From: Larix sibirica
Lineage: Eukaryota > Streptophyta > Pinopsida > Pinales > Pinaceae
Length of the DNA stretch: 23,057 nt
NCBI GenBank assembly: GCA_004151065.3
Contig: NWUY0300022263.1
Span: forward strand, 41,418-64,474
Direction of reading: 5' to 3'
Position numbers and translations under genes: made by a program. A model generated the notes under the pieces. It saw only the letters and a list, made by a program, of their open reading frames with translations. It did not search any database and was not told the DNA's origin. Shown here piece after piece: positions 1-9,876 of the stretch (the first letter of the stretch is position 1; every line of letters starts with the position of its first letter).

Positions 1-78
1 CTAATTCTAGGTGCCAATACTATGGGTCGAAACCATGGGCCGTTACAAACTATGGATCAACAAATACTATGGGACGAC

Positions 79-741
79 TTACAAAGCATATGTGTCCAAC
101 AACAACATACTAACAAAGTAAATAGAAGGGTTGACATGGGTTCCTAACAGTGCGTGCTCAATTTTCCTTGGAAATTTTCCATCGGACATCTCATTGACCA
201 CTACTTCTACCTCTACAAGAGTAATGGGTTGCAATAGATAGACATTTTTCTCATTAGTGAAAAGCTTAGGGTTTTGTTGCATTATATTATCCATGGTTGA
301 TTTTATGTTCCCCGTGAACTCCTATTAGAGGTTGCCATAGTAATCATTAAGTAAATCAACTATGTCCTCATGGATTGTGAGGTGTTCCCCTTGATTGTTT
401 TGGAGCATCATGATAATGTTATGTTGCCTTCTTTGCATAGTTGTGTGGTGGAATAATTTGGTGTTTTTATCACTCTCTTTTAGCCATATCACTTTGGACT
501 TTTGTCTCCAATTGTTTTCTTCTTGTTTGTCCCTGGCATCAATTTGCTTGGCCAGCTCATTGTCCTTGAGAGTTAGCGAATCATCATAGCCTTGAATGAT
601 GATTTCTTGTTGTAAATGGGCCATTTCATTCTCAAGATTCTTTCTTTCTTCAAAAATGTTTCCAAACACTAGATTATTCCAGGTTTTTAAGTGACTTTTN
701 TGCATAGCTATCTTTCTATGATTCTTTTGTTTCCGCTGCAT
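79..741 (-). pseudogene. LINE retrotransposon ORF2 fragment (N-terminal reverse transcriptase region)
   Basis: One minus-strand frame runs from 741 to 79, broken by stops between 325 and 295. The protein has the linker typical of plant L1-type LINE ORF2 between endonuclease and RT: a W-N-x-x-V-F-G-N-I motif, a long charged helical stretch, then WRQKSKVIWLKESDKNTKLFH, matching the family pattern WRQKSR-x-x-WLKEGDKNTKFFH. After it comes the LLQPITLVEVE-x-VVNEMSDGK segment, where the RT domain normally begins (family: M-x-x-GKAPGPDG). Homology fades just after DGK at about 165-180, so the palm domain and catalytic residues are missing. The 5' (right) edge abuts the short copia LTR at about 745, so copia probably inserted into this LINE. 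The single unknown base at 700 lies inside it. The family assignment is from motif recognition and fairly sure; the exact clade is not. Confidence 0.8.
700..700. other. single ambiguous base (n)
   Basis: Position 700 is an n within the LINE fragment. It does not interrupt the reading frame and indicates draft or heterozygous sequence. Confidence 0.99.
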
Positions 742-745
742 TTAA

Positions 746-868
746 AGTTGAAATTTTCAGCGTAATTATTCAATGATAACAGTGGGATGAAATTGCTATT
801 TGAAATCATTAGGAAGTAATGATCAGATCTGAAAATTGTATTTCTACTGCTATAATAAAAATTCAACA
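746..868 (+). repeat. copia 5' LTR (very short, about 123 bp)
   Basis: The right end (attcaaca, ending 868) sits directly against a canonical copia PBS, as an LTR end should. The left end is inferred from imperfect terminal inverted repeats: the first 12 bases from 746 (agttgaaatttt) pair with the reverse complement of 857-868 (tgttgaattttt) with two mismatches, including loss of the initial TG. An alternative start is the TG at 737. No second LTR copy is in the window, so the boundary cannot be checked by LTR alignment. Confidence 0.55.
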
Positions 869-880
869 TGGTATCAGAGC
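869..880 (+). other. copia primer binding site (initiator Met tRNA type)
   Basis: TGGTATCAGAGC is the classic plant copia PBS, complementary to the 3' end of initiator methionine tRNA. It lies immediately after the CA of the LTR end. Confidence 0.9.
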
Positions 881-1756
881 AAGGTAGATGAAGTTTTGCT
901 AACAGATTTTAGGGTCTGTTTGTTGGCCTAGGCGATAAAGAACTGTCTACAGCCCTAGTAAAGTATTATTTGCACAACTAAAAGGAGATCCATTTCGGCC
1001 TAGTATGCACAGAACATGGTTTAATTTGGAGATGACAAGAGCCATGGAGAACATAGACTTGCTGATAGAAAAGGCAGATCTGAAGCTACAAAAAGGCAAG
1101 GGTGAAAGAGCAGGAGTTGCAGCAGCAAGAGTACAAGTTTGAAGCAGTCCAGCAAAGTGGAGAATTTGCAGCAGCAAAAGTACAGCAGTACGGAATTGAA
1201 GGTACAGTACAGCTGTACAGATCAGCACATTTAATGTAACTTCAAGGACTGTTTGGACAGCATTAGAAGGTATTTCTAAGGGCTGAATTAAGAGTGTTAA
1301 AAGGGCAGATTTGTAGAACCCCTTGTGGCAAATCTTAAAAGCTGCTGTGACAGTGTTGAAGATAGATTTGAAACTGTTTAAAGGGCTGATATTGAGGACT
1401 GTTAAAAGAAGATTTAAAGGTTGTTGCTAGCACATATTCCAAGACAGATCTGAAGTGGTTTGATAGATTTTTGAATTCAATCATTTGAAGCAGACATTGT
1501 GACATGTTGGTGGACAGATTTGGACACATATCCCAGATTAGATTGAAATGTTTTGAAGGTGTTCTCGTGAATAAAATATGAATGTTTTGGACAGATTTGG
1601 AAGACATTTTTTTGGGCCTCGTTCATAACAATTTGTCTGCAGATACAGTTCTGGGCCAGATTTGGTTGCAGATCTTCAGGACATCTTGACTCAATTTTTC
1701 AGAAGTGATTCTTGATCTGAAGGTTGTATTGGCACATGTGAAGATGCAGACTTATT
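881..1756 (+). other. copia leader or replaced gag-protease region, no recognisable coding
   Basis: This 876-bp stretch sits where gag and protease should be, but neither strand shows their motifs. The plus strand is rich in A and G and carries a scattered short motif of the form cagat(c/t)tg, seen near 1075, 1305, 1363, 1444, 1514, 1591 and 1659, plus several gtacag repeats near 1130-1220. A 57-codon open stretch begins near 955 on the plus strand but matches nothing I know. It may be an expanded leader in a non-autonomous derivative or foreign DNA replacing gag. Confidence 0.5.
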
Positions 1757-2611
1757 ATGTTTCCGGGACAGATTGAGGAAAAACCTGCTCTCCATCTCAA
1801 CATTGGAAGAGAGTATACTTCCAATGACTTCGGTGATTTCTGCAAGGAGGCAAGGATCAAGAGGGAGTTGACAATTCCTTACAACCCTCAGCAAAATGGG
1901 GTTGCGGAAAGGAAGAACAGGTCCATTGTGAAAGCTATCAAAGCAATGATCCATGATCAAGATTTACTCATGTTCTTATGGGCAGAGGCATCCAGTATAG
2001 CAGTTTATGTTCAGAACAGGAGTCCTCACCGAATATTGAGGGACAAGACTCCTAAGGAGGCATTCACAGGAGTGAAGTCAGAAGTCAGTCATTTGAGGAT
2101 CTTTGGTTTTCTAGTATACACCCATGTGCCCAAGGAGAAGAGGATGAAGTTGGAACCTTCTGTGAAGAAGGGTACTTTTGTGGGATACAGCGAGACTTCG
2201 AAGGCCTACAGGATCTAAATTCTAGGACAACGTCAGATTGAGGTTAGTCGGGATGTTACTTTTGATGAGGAGGTAGCCTTCAAGAGGTTTAGAGAGTCTC
2301 ATATGGAGATTGATAGTGAGGAGCGGGAGACTACGAAGGATGATGGTACAGATCCCTCTAGTCCAGTTGTTCATCCTTCGGACTATCAGGAGGAGTTAGT
2401 AGAGCCAGTGGATCTACCTAGAGATTTTGCATTGATGAGGAAGAGGCCAGCATGGCTTAGTGATACATTGCAGGATGCAGATAAGCATGTAGCTCCACAT
2501 GGTACTTCCAGGGAGAGAAAGAGGCCTCATAGATTCTCAACTTACATGGCATTGATGAGTCACATCATTGACTCAGAACCTACCCTTTATGAGGAGGAAG
2601 TAGAACAATAG
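1757..2611 (+). pseudogene. copia integrase (C-terminal part of catalytic core) and linker to RT
   Basis: One frame covers 1757-2611 with an internal TAA at 2216-2218. The protein shows copia integrase motifs: GREYTSNDF (family GGEYTS, normally preceded by the second catalytic Asp in R-x-DNGGEY, here lost), IPYNPQQNGVAERKNR, which contains the third catalytic residue Glu, then a region with LRIFG and the KGTFVGYSETSKAYRI segment of the GKGTFVGY class typical of copia integrase tails. The following acidic linker with RKRPAWLSDTLQDA precedes the RT. The first catalytic Asp and the HHCC zinc region are missing upstream. The TAA probably arose from a Tyr codon. Copia identity is very sure; the protein is clearly dead. 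Confidence 0.88.
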
Positions 2612-3747
2612 GTTTGGAAGGATTCCATGATGGAGGAGTATCATTCCATCATGAAGAATAATGCGTGGGAGATTGTTCCGAGACTTGAAGGGAAGTTAGT
2701 GGTGACCTCCAGGTGGATCTACAAGATCCAACATACATTAGATGATAGCATCGAGAAGCAAAAATTGAGGTTTGTGGAAAGAGGATTCTCCTAGAAATAG
2801 GGATTTGACTATGATGAGACTTTTGCTCTAGTCACCAGGTACACCTCCATCATATCTATTATTGCTCTTGCTTCAGTGATTGGATGGAAATTACATCAAA
2901 TGAATGTAAATAAAACATTCCTCGATGGTGTGATTGAGGAAGAGGTGTACATTAAAGAAGGCCTTGTACATAATCAAGCATGCACATAGGGCATGGTATG
3001 CCAATATTGACATATATTTGATGAGCTTGGGTTTCAACAAGATTCATATGTATTCCAACCTTTACTACGAGGTTCTTGATGGTGATATTGTGATCTTGGT
3101 GCTTTATGTTGATGATCTATCCCTTACAAGATCATAGAGGATCATAGATGAGTGCAATATGAGTGCAAAAGGGAGTTGGCCTCTAAGTTCAAGATGAAGG
3201 ATCTTGTCCTGATGCATTAATTCTTGGGATTATAGGCATGGAAGAGACCATATGAGATATTCCTCAAGGGAAGTACATAGTTGATATCTTTGGGAGATCC
3301 ATTATGATGGAATCCAAGTTTATGGCCACACCTATGGAGGAAAATTGGAAGAAGATGTGTGATTCCTCTTCGGAATCGGATTTGGTGGATCCCACGATGT
3401 ACAGTTAGATGATTGGGTCCTTGATGTAGCTGATTAACACCAAGAATGATATTTATTTTACAGTGAACACCTTGAGCGAGTTTATGGTTGAACTGAGGCA
3501 TGTACATTGGGTTGTAGCAAAGCATGTGCTGAGGTACCTGCATCACACACTCATATATGGCTTGAGATATGTATCGGGTGGTGAAGTGAGGTCACAAGGT
3601 TATGCATATATTGAATGTGCGGAGAGTATAGTAGATATAAAGAGCACCTCAGGGTGTCGCTTCAGCTTGGGATCAGGCATGATATCTTGGTTCAGTAAGA
3701 AGCATAATTCTGTCACACTCAGTACAATAGAAGTAGCTTATTATGCA
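2612..3747 (+). pseudogene. copia reverse transcriptase and RNase H, frameshifted and truncated
   Basis: Translation after the stop at 2609-2611 gives the copia RT start (V-W-K-D-S-M-M-E-E-Y, then SRWIYKI, FVERGFS, YDETFA, TSIISIIALA, WKLHQMNV). Near 2950 the reading passes directly from EEEVYI into LKKALY in another frame, so about 20 family residues plus a frame are lost. YVDD, the RT catalytic motif, is intact at 3105-3116. Later pieces in shifted frames include the HVHWVVAKHVLRYL and GYAYIECAES segments (family GYADSDWAG) and STSGCRFSLGSGMISWFSKK. RNase H ends at STIEVAYYA, where the family has S-T-x-EAEY; the catalytic Glu is lost. Stops occur near 2793, 2799, 3135 and beyond. The gypsy LTR starts inside this motif. 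Confidence 0.88.
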
Positions 3748-5559
3748 TGATGTAATTTTTAATTGTCTTATAATCAATTAGAGAAACAACTAAGAAGTGT
3801 ACATTAATTGTCAACCCGGGGTTTTGTAAACTTGCGAGCTACCAGACAAAATATATGTTAGTCACTACATTCCATTGGCTCTTCAAACCATGCAAATTGG
3901 TTCTAAAGGTTGGAAGCTTCGATCAGGAAATCATTAACTGTCTTGGCATAAGGATAATTTCAGAACAACTATCTTTGTAAAGAGAAAGGAATGCTTCTTA
4001 ACCGAAAGACCACACAAACTCAAGGGTATTCAACCATAACACACACTGGTTTAATCTTAAACTTTTCAAACCCTATATTAATTTTCCAAAAGGAAATACA
4101 CTCATCTAATTTACAGAAAAGAACTCAACTATCTATCGACAAGAAGGAAATAAGCCAACTAAAATACTTTTGCAAAGGAAAATAAATCTCAGTTTGTTAT
4201 GCCTAAAATATTCAATGACTATTCTATCCAACTGAAAATAAACCAGTCTTAACTATGCTTTCAGGAAATAAGTAGCTATAATCAAACTAATGACTTCTAG
4301 ATCTGTAATCCACACATCTACAGAGTACTGAAATAATCTAAATGACCTAAGCTAATAGATTCAATGAACACTGCAGTTATTGATTCAACTACCAATAATT
4401 TTTTTTTTCTTTTTTGATCTACACATCCATATCGTGAATCAGATATTTAGCATCACACACCCATAGAAAAAATAGTTCTCTTATACCACATGGCAAAACA
4501 CCACTCGAAATAATTGCAGAAAATAATTAATCCAATCGATGTTCTAAGCATTAATAAGAAAATACACAATTACATCAAAGGAAAATAAGCTAGATCACAC
4601 CACTCTGTTATGAATTGCAGGAAATAAAGAAATTGAACTATGAGAGCAAAGCAAAATAAATCACATCACTCTATTAGAAATTGGAGAAAATAAAGATACT
4701 AATCTACAACAGCACCTGTCAACTGAAGGAGGCCCTGCCTTCGCAAACAGGAGTTGGGAAACCCACTCAATCACACAAAATTACTCAATGCAACAAGAAA
4801 CTAGCAGCAACAATATATTTATAAAATAATAAGTCTGGATACACAAAGGTTCAACAATTTTGTGTAATTTATGGCTAAATTCTCATTAGAGAAGGTCCAC
4901 CCTTTTATACATGAAACAAGTATTCCTAATTTCTGACCAACATCCTAAAGGATGTCGACAATGTAGGAAGAATCGCCATCAGTGTACCAAAAATAAAACC
5001 AACATCCTAACAATAGACCGATACTTGCTCCTTTCTAATTCATGAACCAACGAAACAGATCGAAGACATCAATGGAGAACTTGAAGAATTAATTATGGCT
5101 TCAATTTTCCCCGAAAGAGCGGACATCTCCAGTTGGCGCACAACGAATGGGACGAGGCACAAAATGGGGTTTTGTGTCAAGCTATGGAACCGCTTTGCTT
5201 GGTTCTGAAACTCTACAAAAAAGTATGACGTCAACCCAACATATGTTGAACTGGTCCTGTAGCTCGTTTACATGATCCACATAAGTTCTGTAGCTCTTCA
5301 GCTGGTTCTACAGCTTCCTGAAGAAAAATTCTTTTTGCTAATTCAAAGCACCAAAATCCATTAGTAAAATTCGGGCCACATAATCGATTACTCATTCATC
5401 AAATGTAAACAAAGTATGCAAAAATATAGCTCGCTTCATATCATTGCCAATAGTATGGATATAAGCATAAAATGTGTATATAGAGGTGTTGTAATGGTAG
5501 AAAGGTAAGTTAAGATAGTACAAGGGATTCCCAAAAGATGCCAAATATATGACTCGTCA
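3748..5559 (-). repeat. gypsy 3' LTR
   Basis: The plus-strand copy runs TG at 3748 to CA at 5559, i.e. 5'-TG...CA-3' on either strand. It aligns end to end with 15820-17627. A hand count over the first 310 or so bases gives about 43 differences (roughly 14%), many of them transitions, so the insertion is old. Short open frames inside it are not genes. The polypurine tract lies immediately right of its end. Confidence 0.9.
4911..4919 (-). promoter_or_regulatory. TATA box of the gypsy LTR (3' copy)
   Basis: On the minus strand this reads TATAAAAGG, a strong plant TATA box, and it is conserved in the same place in the other LTR. It sits about 640 bp into the LTR, which would put U3 at 5559-4920 and transcription start some 30 bp downstream toward lower coordinates. 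Confidence 0.6.
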
Positions 5560-5578
5560 TCTCGCCCCCGAAAAAATC
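5560..5578 (-). other. gypsy polypurine tract
   Basis: The minus strand reads a T-run followed by CGGGGGCGAGA directly against the TG of the 3' LTR. A purine-rich tract at this position primes plus-strand DNA synthesis in LTR retroelements. Confidence 0.75.
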
Positions 5579-7169
5579 TTGGCATGTCCTCAACCAAGAA
5601 AAATTATTGCCTCTAAGTGGAGGAACTAGGGATTTCTCTCTCTTGTTCATTACTCCAATGGTAAGGAGGGTTCCCTTCTTCTGTTTCCTTGTAAAATCCA
5701 ATTGTTGGGTCATTATATTCCAAAATTACTCCTCTTTGTTCTCAGTGACTGGACTCCACATAAGAGGGTAATGAAATTGGATCCCGATCCAATCTACACC
5801 ATACACCCTAAGGCAATCAAAATACATATGTAAGCATTCCAAGGCAATTTCAAACCTATTATGAGTGAACGACTCCCTCCCTTTTAGCTCTGGATCAAAA
5901 AATTGAGATATTTTCTTGAAGCACAAAAGAGCTTTCGTCTTGTGAAGATCTATCTACCCTTGACATGATTCGGTAGCTACTCTCTGGGCTTCCCTCAGTT
6001 AGATGACAAATGCATGGTCCTATAGTATCATCGCTTTCTCTTTAAATAATCTTCTTGGATTCGGTGAACCTCTAACCCATAAAGAATCTTCCCAATAAGT
6101 AGCTTGTGAAAATGAGAGAGAACTATTCCATTTTAATTGATTTCACATGAAAGATGTGAAGGCCCACGACTAAACTTCTCTTACATGTGGATTTGGATTC
6201 CAGTCATTAATGTTAACCATAACCAAATTATGAAGATAAAGTTCACACAGGAGGTCCCGATCCTCCTCATTTGCTCCTAGAAAATTCCTTATGAACTATT
6301 CTTTGGTTTCAATTTGATCTTCATTGCCCAATGCTACCAATATGATGCATAATGATATCATTTGTTCTTTAATATAGACTGAATATAAATTTGAAGGAGG
6401 TTGTAAATTCCTCATTGAATGTGCCAAATGACTAAGAGATTTCTTGTCATGCTGTAATTTCTTAATCTGCATGCCGAGGCATTGAAATGCAAGGACTAAT
6501 TCTCATTTCTTTTCTTTTTCACCTTCCTCCTCTTGAACTCTTCTCTCCCGGTCTGACATTGCCTCCATGATCCCCCTTTCTAACTCCTCTATTGTTATCT
6601 TCATTTTGGCCATGTCGTTTTCCAAATTTTGCATCTTGACTAAGTCAGGTGATCGATTATGCTTGGTTTCCTCATAATATTCTTCTTCCTCGGATTCTCC
6701 TCCTTGATGAATTCCTTTTTCTGTAACAATTAGTCCCACCCCTTCTATCTCCATGACCTTCTTTATGGGTGACACTACCTTTTCTTGATTGGACGAGTCT
6801 TTTGCAGCTTCTACCAAAGTCTCTATTACTTCATGTTTTTTAGGACTTCGTGATCTCCTTCGCAGAGCTGCTAGTTCCTCTAATTGCTTTTGGTGGGACA
6901 ATCTTAACTTATGATATGATTTCTTGAGTTGCATGTATGCCCTTCTATACTTGGTCAACAAGAGTGGGTGATATTACTTGAACATCATGTTATGTGGCTT
7001 CTTCCTTGTTACTTGGGGTAGCTCTACCCTTCTGTCTTTTAGATCTTTCTCCTAATCTGACTCTAACCCTTCTTCTACTATTGTTCCCAATTATACCTCT
7101 TCCATCGTCTACTTTTGGGGCTCTACAGTATCTTGTACTTCTTCTCCCTTATTCAATGCACTCGAGAAT

Positions 7170-7370
7170 TGCATGTCTTCTTTAATTCCCACTTCTTCCA
7201 GATCTATTAATATTCTAGACCTTGCTCTGGAACAGGTCAAAGGTTCAACCAAGGCCTCTTTATTGCTCGGTACACCCATGGGTTGAAAATCTTCCTTAGC
7301 TTCCACCTCCTCCAGGTTTGCTAGCGTCCTAGACCTCGTTCTGGGACAAGTTGAGGGTTTGGCTATTGCT
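7170..7370 (-). repeat. internal protein repeat of the extra ORF (about 38-40 residues, two copies)
   Basis: Two successive units share the pattern P-x-TC-x-R-x-RSR-x-L-x-x-LEEV-x-x-KED-x-Q. The DNA copies are also similar (gatctattaatattctagacc against gtttgctagcgtcctagacc), so this is an in-frame duplication that has since diverged. Confidence 0.65.
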
Positions 7371-9373
7371 TCTCTCCAACAACTTCTTCTTTTCAATCTA
7401 GGGGTTTTAGTGGATGTTGCAAGTACACCGCCCAATAATTTTTTTTCCTATGGCGCTTCCAAATCCCTTTGTAATTAAGGAGAAGCAGGGTTCCCCATGA
7501 AAGATTCCCAAGTTTTGCGTACTTTTTGCAGAGCATATTTGGTCAACAACCTAATATGTCCATGATGAGCTAGACTAGTTTCAGGATTATTACTTTCTCT
7601 CACCATTTTACTCATAGACTCCAACGATTTTGAAAGAAAATATGCGAGATTTTGAACTTTTGATGCCTCAAATGATTTAAGATCTTAAAGTGATAGCCAA
7701 AAATCAAACTAAACCTTCATTCACAGGTCAAGTATTTAAGTATATGGTATTTAAGTATTGCATGGGTCATAGGGATACCTGGTCCTAAGGAGTCGGTAAA
7801 GAACTTCTTTTCATCCCTTTTTCTGAACTTTCCAAAATTTCGCCTTCATCCAAGAATTCCCCTTTCAATGCCTTTGTCCCTATCTTCTTCTCGAACCATC
7901 TCTCACTAGTCTGTGGTAGCCCTATGACCCTTGCAATAGTTCTTTTATTTGCTTTAATTTTTATCCCTATGACTTCTGCAATTGTTTAGTTACATGATTT
8001 TGCAAACTTCATGGCTATTTTTTGGTCACTTTTATGCAGTCACTCAAAGTATACCATCCATCCAACATTGGCAAAAATACTTCTCACTTCGGTTATTTGA
8101 TGGATCAAACTCACATCCCCAGGTTCACTTCAGGCAGGAAACCCCGTTATGCATGCAGGGTACAGGATCGAACGAGTGTCTATAGGGTCAACAGGTTCCA
8201 GGGGGCATAGTACTAGCTTTTCAACTTAGTTTACAACAATAGAATGAGCTTCAGTGGCCAAGTGACTTGGGCTAAGTTTCCTTATTACCATTTGGTTTCA
8301 AATTCTATTCGGTGTTTCATCCTCCCCCCAACCATATTCGAGACTCGTCCTCGAGAAAAGGTAGAAGTTGACATGATATTTAGTAAGTAGTTATTGCATG
8401 CATTTGTTAACATGAGATGAGAGATCGACTACATACCTGAAGTTTACCTGTAATGAAATCAAGTGTTGAATAGATCATGGACGATCATTCATGGAGTAAG
8501 TGTTGCTGACATGTGGAACCATCATTCTAAACTTAAGCTAGCGTGGGTGATAATCTCCTTCTACATAGAGTTCTAATCACAACTGGTGTACTCCTGTTGT
8601 CCAAGGTAGAATACTCCGTACTTGCCTCGCTGGTGGATACGATAGATCCGTAAGGGATCCTCATTATGATGACAAGAATCCACTTTATTCACTAATGAAT
8701 GGTGTTGTACTTGAAGCGAATCGGTATGATGGCCTCGATCTGCAGCTCCCCATTGTGAAATGATAGCGCATAATTGATGACAAGACCGGTGGGCCTTGTT
8801 GGGAGCATGAGGTCATAATTCCGCATCCATTTTATAATGAGTGGGATAGATCATCATGCAAATTAAGGTTGATATGGCTGTGTTGTCAAATATGAGGTGG
8901 GGGCCATCGTGTTGACATTGGTTCTATAGGAGTGGGATTCGTCGTTGAAGAATAATAGGGCCCATGAAGCTGATGATGTAGGATCCTTAGGATGATTTAT
9001 TTTCAATTGTAGCTTTGTGAGGCTTTTGCAATTCTATTGTTATATGTTTTCCTTAGTATTCTGATTGCACCAACTCTTGATTCCCTTGGATAATGCTGAG
9101 CAAAATCTCGTAGCCCCTTTTTGTTGATTACCAACTTTGATTTGAATATAATCCTCTTCCATCTTCAATACTCTTTTCTAATTAATTATGCATTTGTCTT
9201 GTTGTGTCCCTTTTTGTACTCAGGGGGTCACTCCAAAAGAATAATTCAAGGATTTTAATATTTTTGACAGATTGTCGGGTAACAATACAACTTTGAACCA
9301 TTTTCAACAATGTTGGGAGTCAGACACATCAATAGAAATAACAATCTTTGTTAAAAAAACAACAAATACAGAA

Positions 9374-9460
9374 GCCTCTACTGTAGGCTCTGCGAATTTC
9401 AGTGAATAGAAGCTTTGGGCCTCTACTGTAGGCTCTGGGAATTTCAGTGAAAAGAAGCTT
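9374..9460. repeat. tandem repeat, 45-bp period, two copies
   Basis: The unit begins gcctctactgtaggctctg and ends at agaagctt. Copies start at 9374 and 9419 and differ at only about two positions over 42 bases, so the duplication is younger than the LTR divergence. Confidence 0.9.
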
Positions 9461-9772
9461 CAACTATATGCAATGTCTCACCGACTAGGAAAATCACAGT
9501 TATGGAATATTCTAGGGAATGATGGGTGAGTGAAGCAACACAAAAACTCATAGAATTAAGAACTATGATGGTTTCAGTTATTTTGCAGAATTTTTGTAGT
9601 GATATTGTAGATGATGCTTCTTCCTTCTGCAGAAGCATATAATTTTTCTTTGGTTGGCTGAAGATTCCTACAAAGACTTGTAAAAGTTCACACAGTTTTA
9701 TTAGTGCCAAAAAATGCTTATGTCTTTTCCTCAAGGATAGGTCTTCACAACCATGATTTTTATTTATTTATA

Positions 9773-9870
9773 ATGGTTGCGCCTCCATAAGAGGTTTTCA
9801 CAGTCATCTGATTTTTTTTAGATGGTTGCGACTCCATAAGAGGTTTTCATAGTCATGTGATTTTTTTTTA
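9773..9870. repeat. tandem repeat, 49-bp period, two copies plus a partial third
   Basis: The unit starts atggttgcg(c/a)ctccataaga and ends in a T-run. Copies start at 9773 and 9822. A partial degenerate copy (cttcacaaccatgatttttat) lies just left at about 9743. The repeat sits directly after the pol stop codon. Confidence 0.88.
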
Positions 9871-9876
9871 ACGAGA

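Larger units (their letters stand above)
746..3747 (+). mobile_element. Ty1/copia retrotransposon, internally deleted and truncated by the gypsy insertion
   Basis: The order is short 5' LTR, PBS at 869, non-coding leader, partial integrase, RT, RNase H, all on the plus strand. Integrase before RT is diagnostic of Ty1/copia. Gag, protease and the N-terminal half of integrase are not recognisable: only about 880 bp separate the PBS from the integrase core. The element stops in the RNase H active-site region at 3747, where the gypsy LTR begins. Its 3' end and 3' LTR are not found on the far side of the gypsy element, so the right portion has been lost or moved. Confidence 0.85.
5560..8126 (-). 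pseudogene. extra ORF downstream of pol in the gypsy element, unknown function
   Basis: A coding region of about 850 codons is readable through stops, in the same direction as gag-pol. The first part (8126 to about 7785) is one frame with segments such as ITEVRSIFANVGWM, KFAKSCN, RTIARVIGLPQTSERWFEKK and GTKALKGEFLDEGE. After frameshifts between about 7785 and 7690 a second frame stays aligned from there to 5510 with about twelve stops from 7111 on. That part contains a repeated Arg/Glu-rich unit (7170-7370), a charged heptad-like stretch likely to form a coiled coil (6961-6510), an Asn/Trp-rich middle (6300-6000) and a tail reading NNFSWLRTCQDFFGGE into the polypurine tract. No signal peptide, membrane segment or known enzyme motif is visible. 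The LPQTxERWF pattern recalls uncharacterised retroelement-derived plant proteins, from memory only. Position matches the env-like ORF of Athila elements, but sequence does not show an envelope protein. Confidence 0.6.
8127..9876 (-). other. spacer between pol and the extra ORF
   Basis: No recognisable domain in this 1.75-kb interval. It contains two tandem repeats (9374-9460 and 9773-9870). A 96-codon minus-strand open frame at 9444-9734 is Lys- and Leu-rich, starts within 150 bp of the pol stop and could be a small coding remnant, but has no known motif. A minus-strand frame stays open for about 85 codons around 8830-8570 with many His residues and no family match. Near 8325-8365 the minus strand reads a ctcgaggacgag motif followed by a G-run, the kind of sequence often found after pol in gypsy elements. 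Confidence 0.45.

Noticed and set aside
955-1130. A 57-codon plus-strand frame as a copia gag remnant.
   Set aside because: It has no gag or zinc-knuckle motif. Its open state can be explained by base composition.
947-1960. Minus-strand open frames at 947-1228, 1335-1607 and 1691-1960 as genes.
   Set aside because: They lie antisense to the copia leader and integrase, have no family motif, and look like shadows of a purine-rich plus strand.
3217-3546. Minus-strand 109-codon frame at 3217-3546.
   Set aside because: Antisense shadow of the copia RT-RNase H region, which has clear motifs on the plus strand.
3991-5234. Open frames inside the left gypsy LTR (3991-4185, 5040-5234).
   Set aside because: They lie within an LTR and are not kept in the other LTR copy.
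5560-8126. Calling the extra ORF an envelope gene.
   Set aside because: Position alone fits env-like ORFs of Athila elements, but no signal peptide, membrane segment or cleavage site is visible.
7982-8210. Plus-strand overlapping frames at 7982-8185 and 8022-8210.
   Set aside because: Opposite the N-terminal part of the extra ORF; no motif in the plus direction.
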